Origin: Chinchilla lanigera
Taxonomy: Eukaryota; Chordata; Mammalia; Rodentia; Chinchillidae
Reading direction: 5' to 3'
DNA: 64,000 nt
NCBI RefSeq assembly: GCF_000276665.1
Contig: NW_004955405.1
Span: forward strand, 14,287,423 to 14,351,422
This document shows, piece after piece, positions 11,290 through 23,839 of the stretch. The translations under genes were made by a program, and so were the position numbers. Under the pieces are notes generated by a model. That model was not told the origin of the DNA, did no database searches, and was given only the letters and a program-made list of their open reading frames with translations. Within the stretch, counting starts at the first letter, position 1; each line of letters opens with the position of its first letter.

Positions 11290-13060
11290 CAAAACAACTC
11301 TCAATTATTGTGTATGACACATCCTTTGCTGGCTGACCACCTATTCAACCCCATCCACTGAGTCCACATTCTTCTTTAAACTCCTACCTTAGGTCTCTAG
11401 ATGCTGTAAGTAAATGGAATCTTCTGGTAAGTCTCCCTACTCGATCATAGGAGCTCCTAACACTGTCACTTCAAACCTGTATTTCCACTTGCAAGAACAA
11501 CCCACCATTACATCTATCTATGAGTCAATTTCTACCAGTCCTGGCGTGTACTGATACCTATTAACTTATTCAGAAATGTCATTTTAAGATTATCAGGCTA
11601 ATTTTAACCACACTTTTTAAAAGCCCATTCTTCCAGCTCTGAATTAAGGCTTAAAAATAGGAGAGTAAAATCTCCAGAAGAATCTTGAGTGATGCTATTG
11701 TTACTAAGGATATTGCAAGTGAACTGTACAAATTGGGACACTGGAGAGATTTTTTTAAAAGGGAATTTTCAATTATTATACTGTGAAGACACACCTAATA
11801 CAAGGATGGCTAAGACTAACATGGATTTATGGTCACACAGTATCATTTAAGAAGACAGCTCTCAGGATAAACCTTAGAAATGCTTTTTAATTGGCATGCA
11901 CCACTTAAACCATCAAGTAATAACCATCCTGAGATGATCAGCTGTCCCCAAATAGCACTACATGTACATAAGAAAGATGTGAAGACTATAGCCTTCCATT
12001 AGGCTCTCCATGTTTTCTTTTATAAGATTAAAATCAAAATCTTACATCAACTACTGCGAACACAGCAAGTGAACACCTGGGCTCTGGCTAATACAGATGC
12101 CCAAGTGAACAGCTTGGTCAGCAGAAGGTGTGCTTTGGAGCCAGATGGTCATCCTGACAAAACAAGCCCAGAATAAACTGGCAAGGGCCTCTGCTGCAGG
12201 TCCTTGAAAGGACTTCAGCATCCGTCAGAATTACAGCATCTTCCAACAGAAGAAAGCCCTGTGATGAACATTAGCAGTATACATAATGAGTTTGTAATTA
12301 GTAAAATCATTATTGTATTTTTTTACTCATGAAGTGTCTTTTCAACTGAATTATATTAGATCTACCTCTGTATTAGGCAGAGTTTAAAGTGGAACATCAG
12401 ACTTTTAACAGTTTATCACTTCACTTTGTGAAGTTATTTACTTTAAAGAGAGAACAACAATAACAAAATAGCAACAAAGACAAAAACAAAACAACACAAA
12501 AACAATAATAATGATACAGAATTTCAAAACAAGATGCTAGGAATTACCAATGGTTGTGAATTTGATCCCTCTGGTGAAAGTTTATAGAACATACAGCTAG
12601 TCATAAGTTCTGTGTTTAGCATGTCTTAAGATTACCTCAGCCTATTGTAGCAGGGCACTTCATGCTTCAGTGAGAAGCTTAAGGTCCTAGGCTAGAAAAG
12701 GTGGGGAAAGGGAGGTACCATTGGCAAAATAAATTCTTTTAATACAGTTGGCCTTTTCAATTTCAGTGAAAATTATCTGTCATTTAATTAACAAATTACC
12801 AATCAGGTGTCTACAGAGCCATGTGATACTGACAGTTCTACTTTTAAATGCAAAAAGTGTAAATATAAAATTCAGTTACTACAGTAAACAGTAGAGAGAT
12901 CTTTTGATTCCAATCAGGTTAATTTGAGTAAAGCACCTCTAAAATATGTTTACTACAATCTTCTTAGTCTCCATATTAAACAAATCAGATAAGAATATTT
13001 TTTGAAGAGAACATTGGTGCCAAGGAGAACATATGCTTCTACATATAAACAACCTACCAT
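11290..13060. other. Unassigned sequence, possibly partly conserved non-coding
   Basis: No repeat was confidently recognised. The stretch about 12050-12300 is richer in G+C than its surroundings and has no SINE, LINE or LTR signature that I can name. It might be unique sequence or an old unrecognised repeat. Confidence 0.35.
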
Positions 13061-13069
13061 GCAGAACAT

Positions 13070-13220
13070 ATTTATGTGCACTATCTAATTCAATCCTTAA
13101 TCCTGAGGAATGCGACCTAATTCTGAAGCTAGGGGAAATTAAAGCTTAGAACATCTAAATAATTTTGGCAATACAACAGAATAAGTGAGCCAAAGATAAG
13201 AAACTTAAATCCAGGTTTGG
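13070..13220 (+). repeat. MIR-like SINE fragment
   Basis: Blocks in MIR order: TATTTATGTGCACTATCTAA, TTCAATCCTTAATCCTGAGG, then GGGGAAATTAAAGCTTAGAA and a TAATTTTGGCAATACAACAG block corresponding to the 'taacttgcccaaggtcaca' region. Confidence 0.6.
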
Positions 13221-14090
13221 TTTAAAGTCTCGTATCTTTAAACTGTATAAGGGATCATGACACTAAATTCTTAATATCAAAATAAAGGGTATTGTGGAAC
13301 ATAATGGTTAGATAATCAGCTTAAAGTACATGGCACATACTTCTTGTCAAATCTTCATACTTTATCTTTATAGTAAACATTTACCTAAGTTAATGATATT
13401 CCACCTAAGCTTAAGCAATTTTATGAATTAATTTGAGATGATACATATAAATGTGTTAGTACCATGGCTTAGCTGACTCTGAAAATTTCATTCCTTCTTT
13501 GCACTAATCTCTTTTGTGATAATATGTTTAGAAAATTATTACCTGTCATCACTTCACTAGAAAATCATTATCTGGTGATGTTGATACTAATTATAAGTCA
13601 TATTTTTATCTCATCTAATATGTTAACATTATATGTTATAATGGCATGTTTTTGTTTTGTAATTTCTGAACTTTTCTGCAAATGCTTTCTTTGGCCATCA
13701 TAATTATCTGTAAAGCTACCTTTAGTTTAAATGTAAATATTTATCTTATGAAATTTGAATATTAATGTAAATTGTGCTCTGGGCATCTTTATTTTGTTAA
13801 AATTCTTATAAATGTTAAATTGACTTGGTATATAGCAAATAAACTTCTTTTATAGTTCACTGATATGTCATACAGTGGACATTAATGACACTCTAATTTC
13901 TTCCACAAAATACTATAATAACTGCAGAATTGTAGAACTTCAGCAGGCCTTCGAATGATTCTTAAATTTTTGCTTTGTAGTGAAAGAAACACATATCAGA
14001 AAGTTCTATGGGGCCTGTTCACATCTCTAGAACCTAGATTTCTAGTTTTTTTCTTCCTGAGAACTTTCCACTACAATTATTTAAAGGATC
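13221..14090. other. Unassigned AT-rich sequence
   Basis: No recognised feature. AT-rich with many stops. Confidence 0.4.
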
Positions 14091-14093
14091 ACT

Positions 14094-14180
14094 TTTGGGG
14101 GGTCTTGTGTCACAGCTTAGCAGTACTGTGCCTGCCTGGCAAGCACAAGGTCATGAGTTTGATTCCCAGTACCTAAAAAA
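14094..14180 (+). mobile_element. ID SINE, older copy
   Basis: The core GTGCCTGCCTGGCAAGCACA is intact, followed by a B-box-like GAGTTTGATTCCC and a CAGTACC end. The 5' end and A-box region are degraded and the tail is short. Confidence 0.85.
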
Positions 14181-14930
14181 GATGACTTTTTTCTTGCAAT
14201 TCTGAAGTAAGGCCATAAATTGTAACACTAAACTTTGTGAAAATTCAGTGACAACTACAGTAATATTTTGAAAGTAATTACAAATCCTTCCTCAGTATTT
14301 TAAGGTTAAGTTCTTCTGGCCTGTGAATATGTGTTGACACCTGAAGAAACATCCAGTGATAGCATCTGAAGCAAACCTTTTAGTTTTGCTTTACTTTCAC
14401 TCTTTGAAACAGTTTAGCAGATCAGTGTACAAAAAACTATTACATTGATTATTTTGAAATGAAATGACACCAATATAACACTGCTTACTATGTGAGGCTA
14501 AAATCAAAGCACACATTTACAGCCTCAATTAAACAATATGGGCCAAGGAATGTAAGATGAACCTTTTTTCATACTAGCATCCATCTCTCTTCAGGGAAGG
14601 TGAATGTTTTTGTAGCAATAATACCTCAAGAAATATTTTTTTAAGTAAAAGAACAAAGTGTAATCAATTACTATTTATTTTTACCTTGCTATACTAGAAA
14701 CTATTATGAAGTAGCAATATAAGCCATTATATTCTTGTAGCTTATATTGATAAAATGCAATTTGTCACATTTCTTCATTTCCACTGTCAGTACTTGAGTT
14801 GCCTGAATTTTAGAGTCACTAAACTAACTCACCTATTTCTTATAAATTCTCACTTCCTTTAGATATAAACCATTGCTGTATATCTATAAGTAAGTTACAA
14901 TTATTTAACAATGTAGAGATTTATGCAGCC
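14181..14930. other. Unassigned sequence
   Basis: No repeat or gene confidently identified. Confidence 0.4.
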
Positions 14931-15289
14931 AGAAAATATTTTTGGAGGCTGTAGTGGATTTAAATCATATAAAACTTCTTTGGTACTTTTCCCTTTAAAG
15001 GTGGTACCTACTTCTGCACATCTTCAGAGGAATTCTCTTCTGATGAATCGAATTAGGCAAAAGTGACAGTGTAGAATCTTTGAGACTAGACCATGAAATA
15101 AATTGCCATTTGCTCCTTATTCTTCTCTCTCTTAAGTCACCTTCTTTGAGAGAATCAAGCTGTACCAGTACTATAGAAACATCTACACTCCAAAGAATAG
15201 AGCCCTCCTGCCAAGACCCAGCGTGAACAGAGATTGTCCTGCCAATATCCTTGCCAGCCAGCTGTCCTTCCAGCCCCAGTCTAGCCTTC

Positions 15290-15482
15290 AGGTAACTACA
15301 GCACCTGCTAATGTCTTAAATGGAAATGCATAAGAGATCCTGAGCCAGAATCACCCAGCTAAACTTTTCCCAAATCCTATACCCCAGAAATTTAAAATAA
15401 TACATTTTGTTATGTTTTAATTTGTTAGAATTAAGGATAATGTAGTCATTTATACAGTAGATCATTATGAGTGTGCAGAGCA
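15290..15482 (+). repeat. Old mammalian LTR-type repeat remnant
   Basis: Contains the familiar string of blocks GGTAACTACAGCACCTGCTA, AGAGATCCTGAGCCAGAATC, ACCCAGCTAAAC and CCCCAGAAATTTAAAATAAT. Together these mark the 3' half of an ancient LTR-like repeat seen widely in mammals; I cannot name the subfamily. It directly precedes the next LTR. Confidence 0.45.
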
Positions 15483-15483
15483 T

Positions 15484-15850
15484 GTTATGGGCTGAATTGT
15501 CCCACATAGTATTTTAAAGGTCTAACTGCCAACGTCGCTACATTTGGAGAAGGTCTTAAAGGTAGCGACTGAGGTTAAATGAGGTCACAGGACTCATCTC
15601 TAATCTAAAAAAGCTGCTGTTCTTAGAAGAACGCCTGGGGTGAAATACCTGGACACATTTTCCTGGAATGCACAAAAGGAAAGGCTGCAGGAGGCTGCTG
15701 CAAGATGGCATCAGCAAGCCAAGGAAAGAAACCAGCACTGTTAGCACCTTCGACTTGGGCTTCCAGCTTCCAGAATGGCAAATAAATGTCCAATTTGTAA
15801 GCTTCCCTGGATACGGTATCTTATTATGTCATCCCAAGCTGATCAATACA
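15484..15850 (+). mobile_element. MLT1-like MaLR LTR
   Basis: Starts with TTATGGGCTGAATTGTCCC and continues in MLT1 order: ATTTGGAGAAGGTCTTAAAG, a GAGGTTAAATGAGGTCA block, a CAAGCCAAGGAAAGAAACCA block, TTAGCACCTTCGACTTGGGC, then TTCCAGCTTCCAGAATGGCA and AATAAATG. The promoter/poly-A layout of the LTR is recognisable but decayed, and there is no internal region. Confidence 0.75.
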
Positions 15851-15889
15851 GAGCAATTCTGTACACAAGCTCAGAGTAATTTGTAGTCA

Positions 15890-16535
15890 AGTTTCATGAC
15901 ACATTAATCTCAAATGTCAATAGAATCGAAGTCGGGTGAGACTTGTAAATTCCCAGCATCTGCCCCACCTCACTTAATGGCTTAAAATTCTTGCCATTTC
16001 CACCCAACCTCTATGTTTGGTTTAAGGTGATTTTCCCAAGGAAAGAGATTATAAGGAAGGGAAGACAGAGGGAAGGAAAATATTAAGCCCATGGTTAGCT
16101 GGGTTTTAAGAAAAAGGTTGTGATCCACCCTTCCTGTTGCACCATTAGGCATCTTAATAGACTTGGAGTTCTTTGAGAGCAGAGCCTGCACTTATACATC
16201 TAGTCAGTGTTTCATAAGGAAGACATATGCCCTACATGGAAATGAATTAAATAAAATTTATTTAAAATCTATTTTTGTACAATAGAAAATTCCAAAAGAC
16301 AGTTTCATTTTAAAATAGTGTTTTTAATTTTATAAAGCCTTGATGTGGATTACATTTATTTGTCTTAATCATTACTTTACATTTATCATGTTTGCATATT
16401 TACCACATGCTAAGCACCCATGTATTCAATTAATTATGAATTTTACACGAGAAAGCAATGTGATTTGTATGGGATATAGAGGAAGCTGATATTTTTACAA
16501 CAGAAATAGGTCTACATCGTCATTCTAGGTAGAAC
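15890..16535. other. Unassigned sequence
   Basis: No confident repeat, RNA gene or exon. A weak MIR-like resemblance near 16340-16500 is not strong enough to call. Confidence 0.4.
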
Positions 16536-16540
16536 CCTTC

Positions 16541-17271
16541 AAGAATTATTACTGTATCAGATTCTTACACTAGAGACAGTAGGGAGACAATACAAAGTTT
16601 ACACATGCTGGTCTGGTGTATTTCACTTACGAGTGTGATCTATAGTTACATCCACTTATCTATAAAGGCCTCACATTTACCTTTATTTGTAACTGAGTAG
16701 TTCTTCATTGTGTAAAAATACCACATCTTTTTTAAACATTTCTTGGTTGCTTGACATTTGAGTTGTTTCCAAGATTTAGCTATGACAAATTGTGCTGCTC
16801 TAAACATGGGTACACATATATCCCTGTGGTATGATGTTTGCATTTCTTCTTCCCCCCAAAAGGGGGATATCTGGGTCAAATGAGATCTGTAATACTAGCT
16901 TTGTGAGGAACCTCTACACTGATTTCCACAGTGGTTGAACCAGTCTACATTCCCACCACCAGTGGAGAAGTGTTCCTTTTTCCCTACAGCCTTGACAGCT
17001 TTCGTTATTGATAGATTTCTTGATGATACCATTTTTTCTGGGATGAGAGATGATTGTACTATTAATATCCATTAATTAATTGAAAGGAACAATTAGTGCT
17101 TATATTGTTTGATCAATTTTGCCTGCCTATGTCTGGTAATCTGAGCAACTACTTTGAAGATAACTATGCAATATAACAACCATTGTTAATTTCTTATCAT
17201 CTCATTTTGAAATTCTGTATCATTTTTATTGTTTTTTCTGTCTTTAAAATAAAAAAGAATTATAATTGTAT
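16541..17271 (+). mobile_element. Second twin-primed L1 insertion, plus orientation
   Basis: An imperfect 17-bp TSD brackets the unit: AAGAATTATTACTGTAT at 16541-16557 and AAGAATTATAATTGTAT at 17255-17271 (15 of 17 match). The left part, to about 17060, is L1 ORF2 3' sequence on the minus strand, with a CATTCCCACCACCAGTGGAG block and AATTGTGCTGCTCTAAACAT. The right part (about 17098-17254) is L1 3' UTR on the plus strand: GTCTGGTAATCTGAGCAACT, then AATATAACAACCATTGTTAA and a TAAAATAAAAAA tail. Inverted 5' half, normal 3' half with tail, plus TSD equals twin priming. Old copy, no open ORF. Confidence 0.75.
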
Positions 17272-17274
17272 TTA

Positions 17275-18065
17275 AAATGTGTTACAGACTCCTCAAATTG
17301 ATTTATAAACTTCTATACAATTTCTCTCCTACCCATTTTGCTTCGTATCAACTATTGACATCAACCACCGCTGAGCTATATTAGCAACTTTATGTACCTC
17401 AAACAAACTAAGCTACATTCTAAACTTTTCTTCCTTCTCAACATTCTTCTTCAATAGTTTAATCCCATGATTAAATTTCAGTTTTTTAAGAGGACTCTTC
17501 TTACTCCATTGTCTCTCAATCCGCACTCTTCCTTTCATAATGCCAGGTCCACGGTATTCATCGTGCTTACTGCTGTCAGACACTTTACTCAGTTATTTAT
17601 TTATCTTCCCCTGCTTTAGTGTAGCTTCTAGCTTAGAAGAAAATTTTTCTCTTATGTTTACCACTACATCCTTAGGATTCAGAGACATAAGTGGAAAGTT
17701 AATCCTCAGTGACTGTTCAATGAATAATTACCATGGTTAATTGATAAGAACTTAAGAATTTGTCCTAAATTTCTGACTAGATTACATGAACAAAACATAG
17801 TATCATTTAAAGAGACTGAAATCTGAAGGAGGAAAAGAGTTATGGGTGGTAAGAAATTAAGAATATTGGGCAATTCATAAAAAATGTCTTACTGCTATTA
17901 TACTTAAAGTGGAGGTATCAAAATATGCAGTAGTTACAAACTATGGATCTCAGTAGATAACACAGGGGAAGATTTATTGAAACAAAAGTCCAAACTCTAT
18001 ATGTGTCATGTGCAATAAAAAAAAGCATGACAATTAACATACCACTTGTATATATATAAATGTAC
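17275..18065. other. Unassigned sequence
   Basis: No confidently recognised feature. A GGTGGTAAGAAATTAAGAAT stretch near 17850 faintly resembles L1 3' UTR but is too short to call. Confidence 0.4.
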
Positions 18066-18069
18066 TATA

Positions 18070-18235
18070 TACTATACAAATAATATGTATGGAACATACA
18101 CTATTTTAAATTTAATCCAAATCAGGTAATGTAATCATAATAACGTCACTTTAAAATAAACAATATTCTTTCCTTATTTTGCAGTTCAAAAAACGGAAGC
18201 ACTAAGACACTAAATAGGCATGTATAACTAACCAT
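18070..18235 (+). repeat. MIR-like SINE fragment (weak)
   Basis: The order of an ATTTAATCCAAATCAGGTAA block, a CTTATTTTGCAGTTC block and an ACGGAAGCACTAAGACACTA block follows MIR, but divergence is high. Confidence 0.4.
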
Positions 18236-20325
18236 TGGAGAAGCAAGAATTCAAACTCATGCAGTATGATTTTATGACATACATTTTTAACCATGATGAT
18301 AAAGAGAAGGCAGGTAAGAAATAAGCTTCAGATTGCATCAATATTAATAGGTAGACAGTGAAAGAATAACAAGAAGAATTAGGTAAAAAGAAAACCAGAC
18401 AATGTGTCTTCTCAAAATCTGAAGGAAGAAAACACTCCCAGAAGAAAGATTTCATTTGTATTGGATGCTTCTGAGAGCTAGAAAATGAGAAAATTTCCAT
18501 AGATTTTCAAAGTAGAGCTGAGTGGTGATCCTCTTAAAATAACACTTCTGTTCTGGAGTGTGAGAAAACCCAAAGGAGAGCACTAAGAAGAGAGGTGAAA
18601 CTGGAAAAGGAAAAAAAATGAGACTTTTTGGCAGACAATTTTGCTATCATTTGAGTGTGATTTGTGAATACAAAATGAGGTCTGAGAAGTTTGTGAATAG
18701 AAAATGCATAGTATTTTTAATGCTAGTAACATGCTAGTGATGATATCATTATGTTAGAAGTTCCACAAGATCAAATTATAAACTTAGGAAAATATTAAGG
18801 TACTGATCATTCTGTGTTTTAAATTTTAGAAATCCATCTTAGCCTGTAGAACTCTGTAGTCTTCTACTGGAGTGCTGGATGGAAAGATTTAAATTTAATT
18901 TATAAAAGCTACAGGTTACTGATACCTAAGTAACATTCCCAATCTCATTCAGTTTTTTTCTTTTTAAGGTATGGAAAATTGTAGTGGTTAAATACTAAGT
19001 AATAATAGTAGTACAAAAATGAATGTGGAAATGTGATTTCCAACCTACAGATAATGGAAGGTATAACTTTTAAGCTGGTTGCTTTTGTCTTACTTACAGA
19101 ATGAAAGAATATGGTTTTAACCTAACAATAAAAACAATGAAAAAGGTCACAATTGAGAAGGAAAAGACATTATTCTTATCTTGACAACATTTGAGTCTTA
19201 AGTGTATAGTCATAGAGTCTCTGTAACTCAGAGAAAAGAACTCTGTGTTGTTTGGAAAATAGCAGCAAACTGCAAAAGGTTTTTTCCCCTTGGGAAACAG
19301 GACAGGGAGGAGATCTACGGATCCCTTATTACATCAAAGTTGTAGGATTTGTTAGGTTTTGACAGCAAAGTAACTTCTGCCAAAAAATAAAATCCCACAG
19401 AAAAACAAAACAACAATTAACACCTTAGCAATTGACAACCACAAGTACTATGTGGGCATCATACCTGTTTATGATAGCCAGAAATAGTATATTCTTTGCA
19501 ATACACTTAAATACATTTTGTTACTGGAATCCAATGTCCAAAATATTATGAAAAACAAATGCCTTATACACATAGCAACAATAAAATTAGAAAGTATTTT
19601 TCGTACTCAAATTGTCTGATGAATCAGACACCATGTAAAATATAATTTGAAAAACTAGGCTAATCATAATGCATTATTCAATACCTTGATTCATAATAGT
19701 AAATCTCAAACAAGAAGTTAAAAATAAAAGTTAGTTAATGTCTTAAAGCAAATCAAGAATGGCAATATGTATAGTGCATTTTGAAGCCCAAAGGCAGATT
19801 GGTTCTTAAAATCTGACGCTCGTACTTATGGTAGTTGTATTGATGTCATTGCCATCTGCATCTCTGTTTATGCCATTGTGACCATGTACCGTGTATCTGC
19901 CCTGTACTTTTGAAATAAATTGCTGTATTTCCTGAAGCAACCATTACATAGCAAATGATTGCTCAATATATCACTAAGGCCTAAAAAAAGAATACACATA
20001 TAACCCAAAGCCATCTGCTATTCCAAATGCTGTTTATCAAGTAAATAAAGATTAATCTGTGGATGTCTATAAACTGATCAGATAAAAGAAATATTGAACA
20101 TAAAACTGAATCTGCTGAAGTTGCTGTGGGTTATTTATAAAGGGGCCACTAACCACAGATCTCTTGAAGTTTATATCATAATTATTACTTTATATCTAGG
20201 TCAATAAGCACCGTGTGCTTGTTGAATACATAACAGAAACCACATTTGTGTAACACTCAGAGTAAAGATTAAAACTGTGACATGACAGTAGTTATCATAT
20301 TCTGAAGGCTTAGATAGCTTAAAAA
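18236..20325. other. Unassigned sequence
   Basis: About 2 kb in which I recognise no repeat family and no plausible exon. It may be unique non-coding sequence or very old repeat. Confidence 0.4.
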
Positions 20326-20329
20326 GAAA

Positions 20330-20445
20330 CTTAAATGTTATTTCATTTAGTTTTAAAGTAATATTAGAAAGAGAATATTATTAGCCTTATTTTAAAAATG
20401 AGATTTAGAGGGACTGAGTAACACATCCAAAGAGTAAGTAGTGGT
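20330..20445 (+). repeat. MIR-like SINE fragment
   Basis: Blocks TTATTTCATTTAGTTTTAAA, ATTATTAGCCTTATTTTAAA, ATGAGATTTAGAGGGACTGA and GTAACACATCCAAAGAGTAA match the MIR core and 3' half in order. Confidence 0.55.
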
Positions 20446-20869
20446 GACTATAGAAAAAAATGAGTGCTAGACTAAGTCTATCTTGTGATAAAAATTATAC
20501 TTTGTATCTCACTTTGACTTTTTGGATAAAATATTGTGTGAAAATTAAGTAAGAATAACCTTATAATTTATCGTTGATTATTTACTTGTCTTAAAAAGAA
20601 ATACAAGGTGAATAAAATTAGATTCAATAATCAACATTTATGGATTGAAAAAAATCTCTTTGATTTTTACTGATATTGCCCATATATTATGGGAGTATTT
20701 TTTATTGTTTTCTGTGCCAGAGTTTAACCACAGCTAGGTAAAGTAATGAAGACAACAGAATAAAGAAATAAAGCAGACTGAAGAACAGTGCCTAACAAAG
20801 AAGGTTGGGAGGATTTCTATCACTTGAAACTCCTGCAAGTGAAGTCAAACATCTACTAAAGTTGTTAAA

Positions 20870-21298
20870 TAAATATAAGTATGTGTATTTAACCCCAGAA
20901 AATATTAGACCTAGTATATGAATTCACAAAATTTCAGGATACAATATTAACACATGTAAACTAATACCATTGTTATATGCCAATAGCCAATTATCTAAAA
21001 TCAAAATCAGAGTGCAATTCCATTTTCAGCAGTTATAAAACATTAATACCTAGGAATAAATTTAACCATAAAGGTGAATGACCTCAACAATTGGAACTAA
21101 AATGATGAAAGAAATTCAACAGAAAAGAAACTGAAAAGGAGCAAAAGTCATTCTGTGTTCATGCACTGGAAAAATCAATAGTATTAAAATATCCATCCTT
21201 TCCTAAATAATCTACACATTCAGTAAAATGACTATCAAAAACAACTAGCCTTCTTCATAGAGCTATGACAAACAATTCTAAATTATGTACAAAACTAC

Positions 21299-21329
<31 letters not shown>

Positions 21330-22510
21330 GCAGGCAAAATTATCTTGAGCAAAAAAGGGCCATGAAAATATTTGACTCCAAAATATCCTACAAATCTGTG
21401 GCAATCAAACAACATAGCATTAGCATGAAAACTGACACAGGGACCAGTGGAGCAGAACACAAAGCCTACAAGTAAACTCATAGATCTGCAGCCATCAGAT
21501 TTGTGATACTGTGCTAACAACACAGCAGCCAATTTTCAATCTTTCTCAGTGAATGGGGACATGAAAATTGGATATTCACATGTAGAAGAATAAAAATCAT
21601 TCCCTGCTCCCTACCAGTTACAGACATCATGCAAAATAAATGAAAGACTTAAAAGGTTTAAAACTATAGAAGTACTAGAGAAAAGGAAGAAAGCGCTTTG
21701 AGATTGGCAAGGTGTTATTCCACTTTATTTTATATTTCATTTTATTCACTTTATTGTTTAATACTACCCCAAAACACAAGAAACAAAAGCAGAAGACAAA
21801 TTTGATTACATAAAAATAAAGTTTGTGTGCTGTACATGAAATAATAATCAGAGTGAAGAGACAAACTATATAATGGGAGGAAATATTTGCCAACTCTACA
21901 CTTGACAGGGGCTTATATTCCAAATCCATAACGAACATAGAAAAGTGACTAAAATGAGCGGCAAATCTAAATAGATACTTTTCAAAAGAAGTACAAATGG
22001 CCAACTGCTATATTAAAAAGTGCCCAGTACTAGTCACCTTGGAAATTAGAACCCAAACCACAGTGAAATATCATTTCATTCTAGTAAGAGTGATATTATC
22101 AAAAACCCCAAAGATAGCAAGTCCTGGTGAGGATATGAAAGATAATGAAACACTTGCACATCCTTTGAAGGAATGTAAATAAGTATATCCACTGTGGAAA
22201 ACAGTATGGAGGTACCTGAAAATGCCAAAAAGAGAATTATTATACAATTCAGGAATTTCAGTAATTAGTATATATCTAAAATCACGAAATAAATATGTCA
22301 AGAGGAATCTGCCTTCTCATGTTTATCATTCACAGTGGCCACTAAACAGAAACAATTTAAGTGCCCATCAATTGATGAATAGACAAAGAACACGTTGTAC
22401 AAATATGCAATGGAATACTACTCTACCATAAGAGTAAAATCTTGCTATTTGTGACAGTAGATATGAGTAGGGACAATAATGAAACATGAAGTGCATTCCA
22501 GGGGTCCAGT
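20870..22510 (+). mobile_element. L1 ORF2 3' portion, sense, decayed
   Basis: Long stretch in L1 ORF2 order: TTAATACCTAGGAATAAATT (YLGI region) near 21042, AATATCCATCCTTTCC near 21188, AATATCCTACAAATCTGTGG near 21383, AAGAGACAAACTATATAATG near 21857, AACCACAGTGAAATATCATT near 22057, and GAATACTACTCTACCATAAG near 22412. It contains a 26-base A run at 21299-21324 where L1 normally has a short A-rich patch. Stops and frameshifts are frequent, so it is inactive. The 5' boundary is unclear. Confidence 0.8.
21299..21324. repeat. 26-base poly-A run inside the L1
   Basis: Uninterrupted A run within L1 ORF2 sequence. L1 has a shorter A-rich stretch at the corresponding place, so it is most simply a slippage expansion. 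Confidence 0.9.
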
Positions 22511-22519
22511 AAGGAAAAA

Positions 22520-22905
22520 TTTGGAGAAATGGGACCAAGGGACATCCTTCCAGACAGTCAGGGAGGATTCTACTCAAGGGTCCCTCCCACCTCAGAAGAA
22601 GGGCATTCGCGTAGTCTGAGTAGCAGCATTTTGATTTACTACAAATCAGGACTTTTGCTTTACATTCATAACCATGATATTTTGTGTTTATATTCTCTTT
22701 CTTTCACCTTGAGATAACTGAACAGTGATTGGAAAAGATTGTGCATATAATCTGCACCTTTTAACAAAGGCCTTTAGGCCAGAAGTCATAGCTGCCCCCA
22801 ACTGGGGAGGATGAACATTAGCTAAAGGTCCCAGATGTTAAGCTGTGTGCCATGACGGGTGGAATTTGGATATCAACAGCTTTGGGAAAGGTCAAATGTA
22901 TTCTA
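22520..22905. other. Unassigned sequence
   Basis: Between the L1 end and an ID element; no feature recognised apart from a short GC-rich inverted sequence (AAAGGCCTTTAGGCC, about 22767-22781). Confidence 0.4.
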
Positions 22906-22909
22906 TCTT

Positions 22910-23046
22910 AAGAAGTTAGGGGGCTGGGGACTTAGCTCAGCGGCAAAAGCGCCTGCCTGGCAAGTGCAAGGTCGTGAGATCAGTTCCCGGTACCGGAGAA
23001 AAAAAAAAAAAAAAAAAAAAAAACAAAAAAACAAAAAGAAGTTAGG
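22910..23046 (+). mobile_element. ID SINE, young subfamily, with perfect 11-bp TSDs
   Basis: The TSD AAGAAGTTAGG lies at 22910-22920 and 23036-23046. The body starts GGGCTGGGGACTTAGCTCAG and has CGGCAAAAGCGCCTGCCTGG and the terminal GGTACCGGAG, followed by a poly-A tail with ACAAAAAAAC units. The B-box region reads GAGATCAGTTCCC, two changes from the 43.8 kb copy. Young by its perfect TSD and long tail. Confidence 0.95.
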
Positions 23047-23049
23047 AAA

Positions 23050-23740
23050 AATATATTGGTAACCAGAAGGAATTGGACAGCTACTAACTAATTCTGTCTT
23101 TTTTATAGAACATATGAAAATATATGCCAGTATTCTTTGGAGTGAGATTGTGTCCTATGAGTAGTTTTGGACAATAAAAAGCAAAAACAAGTAATGTTCA
23201 TCCACTTCCAAAGGTGAAGCTTACAATTCCACATTTTCAACTATCTCCCTACCTCACTCTGCTCGCAGCATCTTAGTCTATGTCTCTTTGCCCTGTCTCT
23301 GTAGGGAGAAGGAATGGACTTCAAGACAGTGGAGCCACTGTACAGAAGCAGCTCAGATCCTTAAGGCAGCCTGCCCAAAGAGGTTTCCTGAAAACCATAC
23401 TACTCACAATAGATTGCGACACGAGTAAAAGAATTTATTAATACACTAAAAGCATTTTGATTTGGAAGAGGTTTGTTTTGACACCTAATAGCATTGCCAC
23501 ATCTTACATGTGACTCATCTTCCCGTATACATCTTACTCAAGATTTATTTGTTCATGCTTTTTAGCAATGTTAAATCCTTCATTTTATACAGGGAAAAGC
23601 TGTCAGGTCTATACAAAGCATGTTGCAAGTTGTATAGAATTAGCTAGTTTTAGAATCTGCGGTGATTGGATACTGGTGTTTTCTTTTCCTCAATAGGGAA
23701 TTGTGATAAGTTCAATTCATCTTCTCTCCCTTACTGTTCT
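23050..23740. other. Unassigned sequence
   Basis: No repeat or exon identified between the ID element and the microsatellite. Confidence 0.4.
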
Positions 23741-23752
23741 AAATGCACAGAT

Positions 23753-23796
<44 letters not shown>

Positions 23797-23832
23797 ATGA
23801 GAGAGAGAGAGAGGGAGAGAGGGAGAGGGAGG
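23753..23832. repeat. (CA)n microsatellite followed by (GA)n/GGGAGA
   Basis: About twenty CA units to 23791, then ATACACATGAGAGAGAGAGA and a GGGAGA-rich end. Compound microsatellite, likely polymorphic. Confidence 0.97.
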
Positions 23833-23839
23833 TGTGCTC

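Noticed and set aside
17835..17890. Resemblance to L1 3' UTR (GGTGGTAAGAAATTAAG)
   Set aside because: Match too short and its flanks do not continue the L1 pattern.
22767..22781. AAAGGCCTTTAGGCC inverted sequence as a regulatory site
   Set aside because: Short palindromes of this size are common and nothing around it suggests function.
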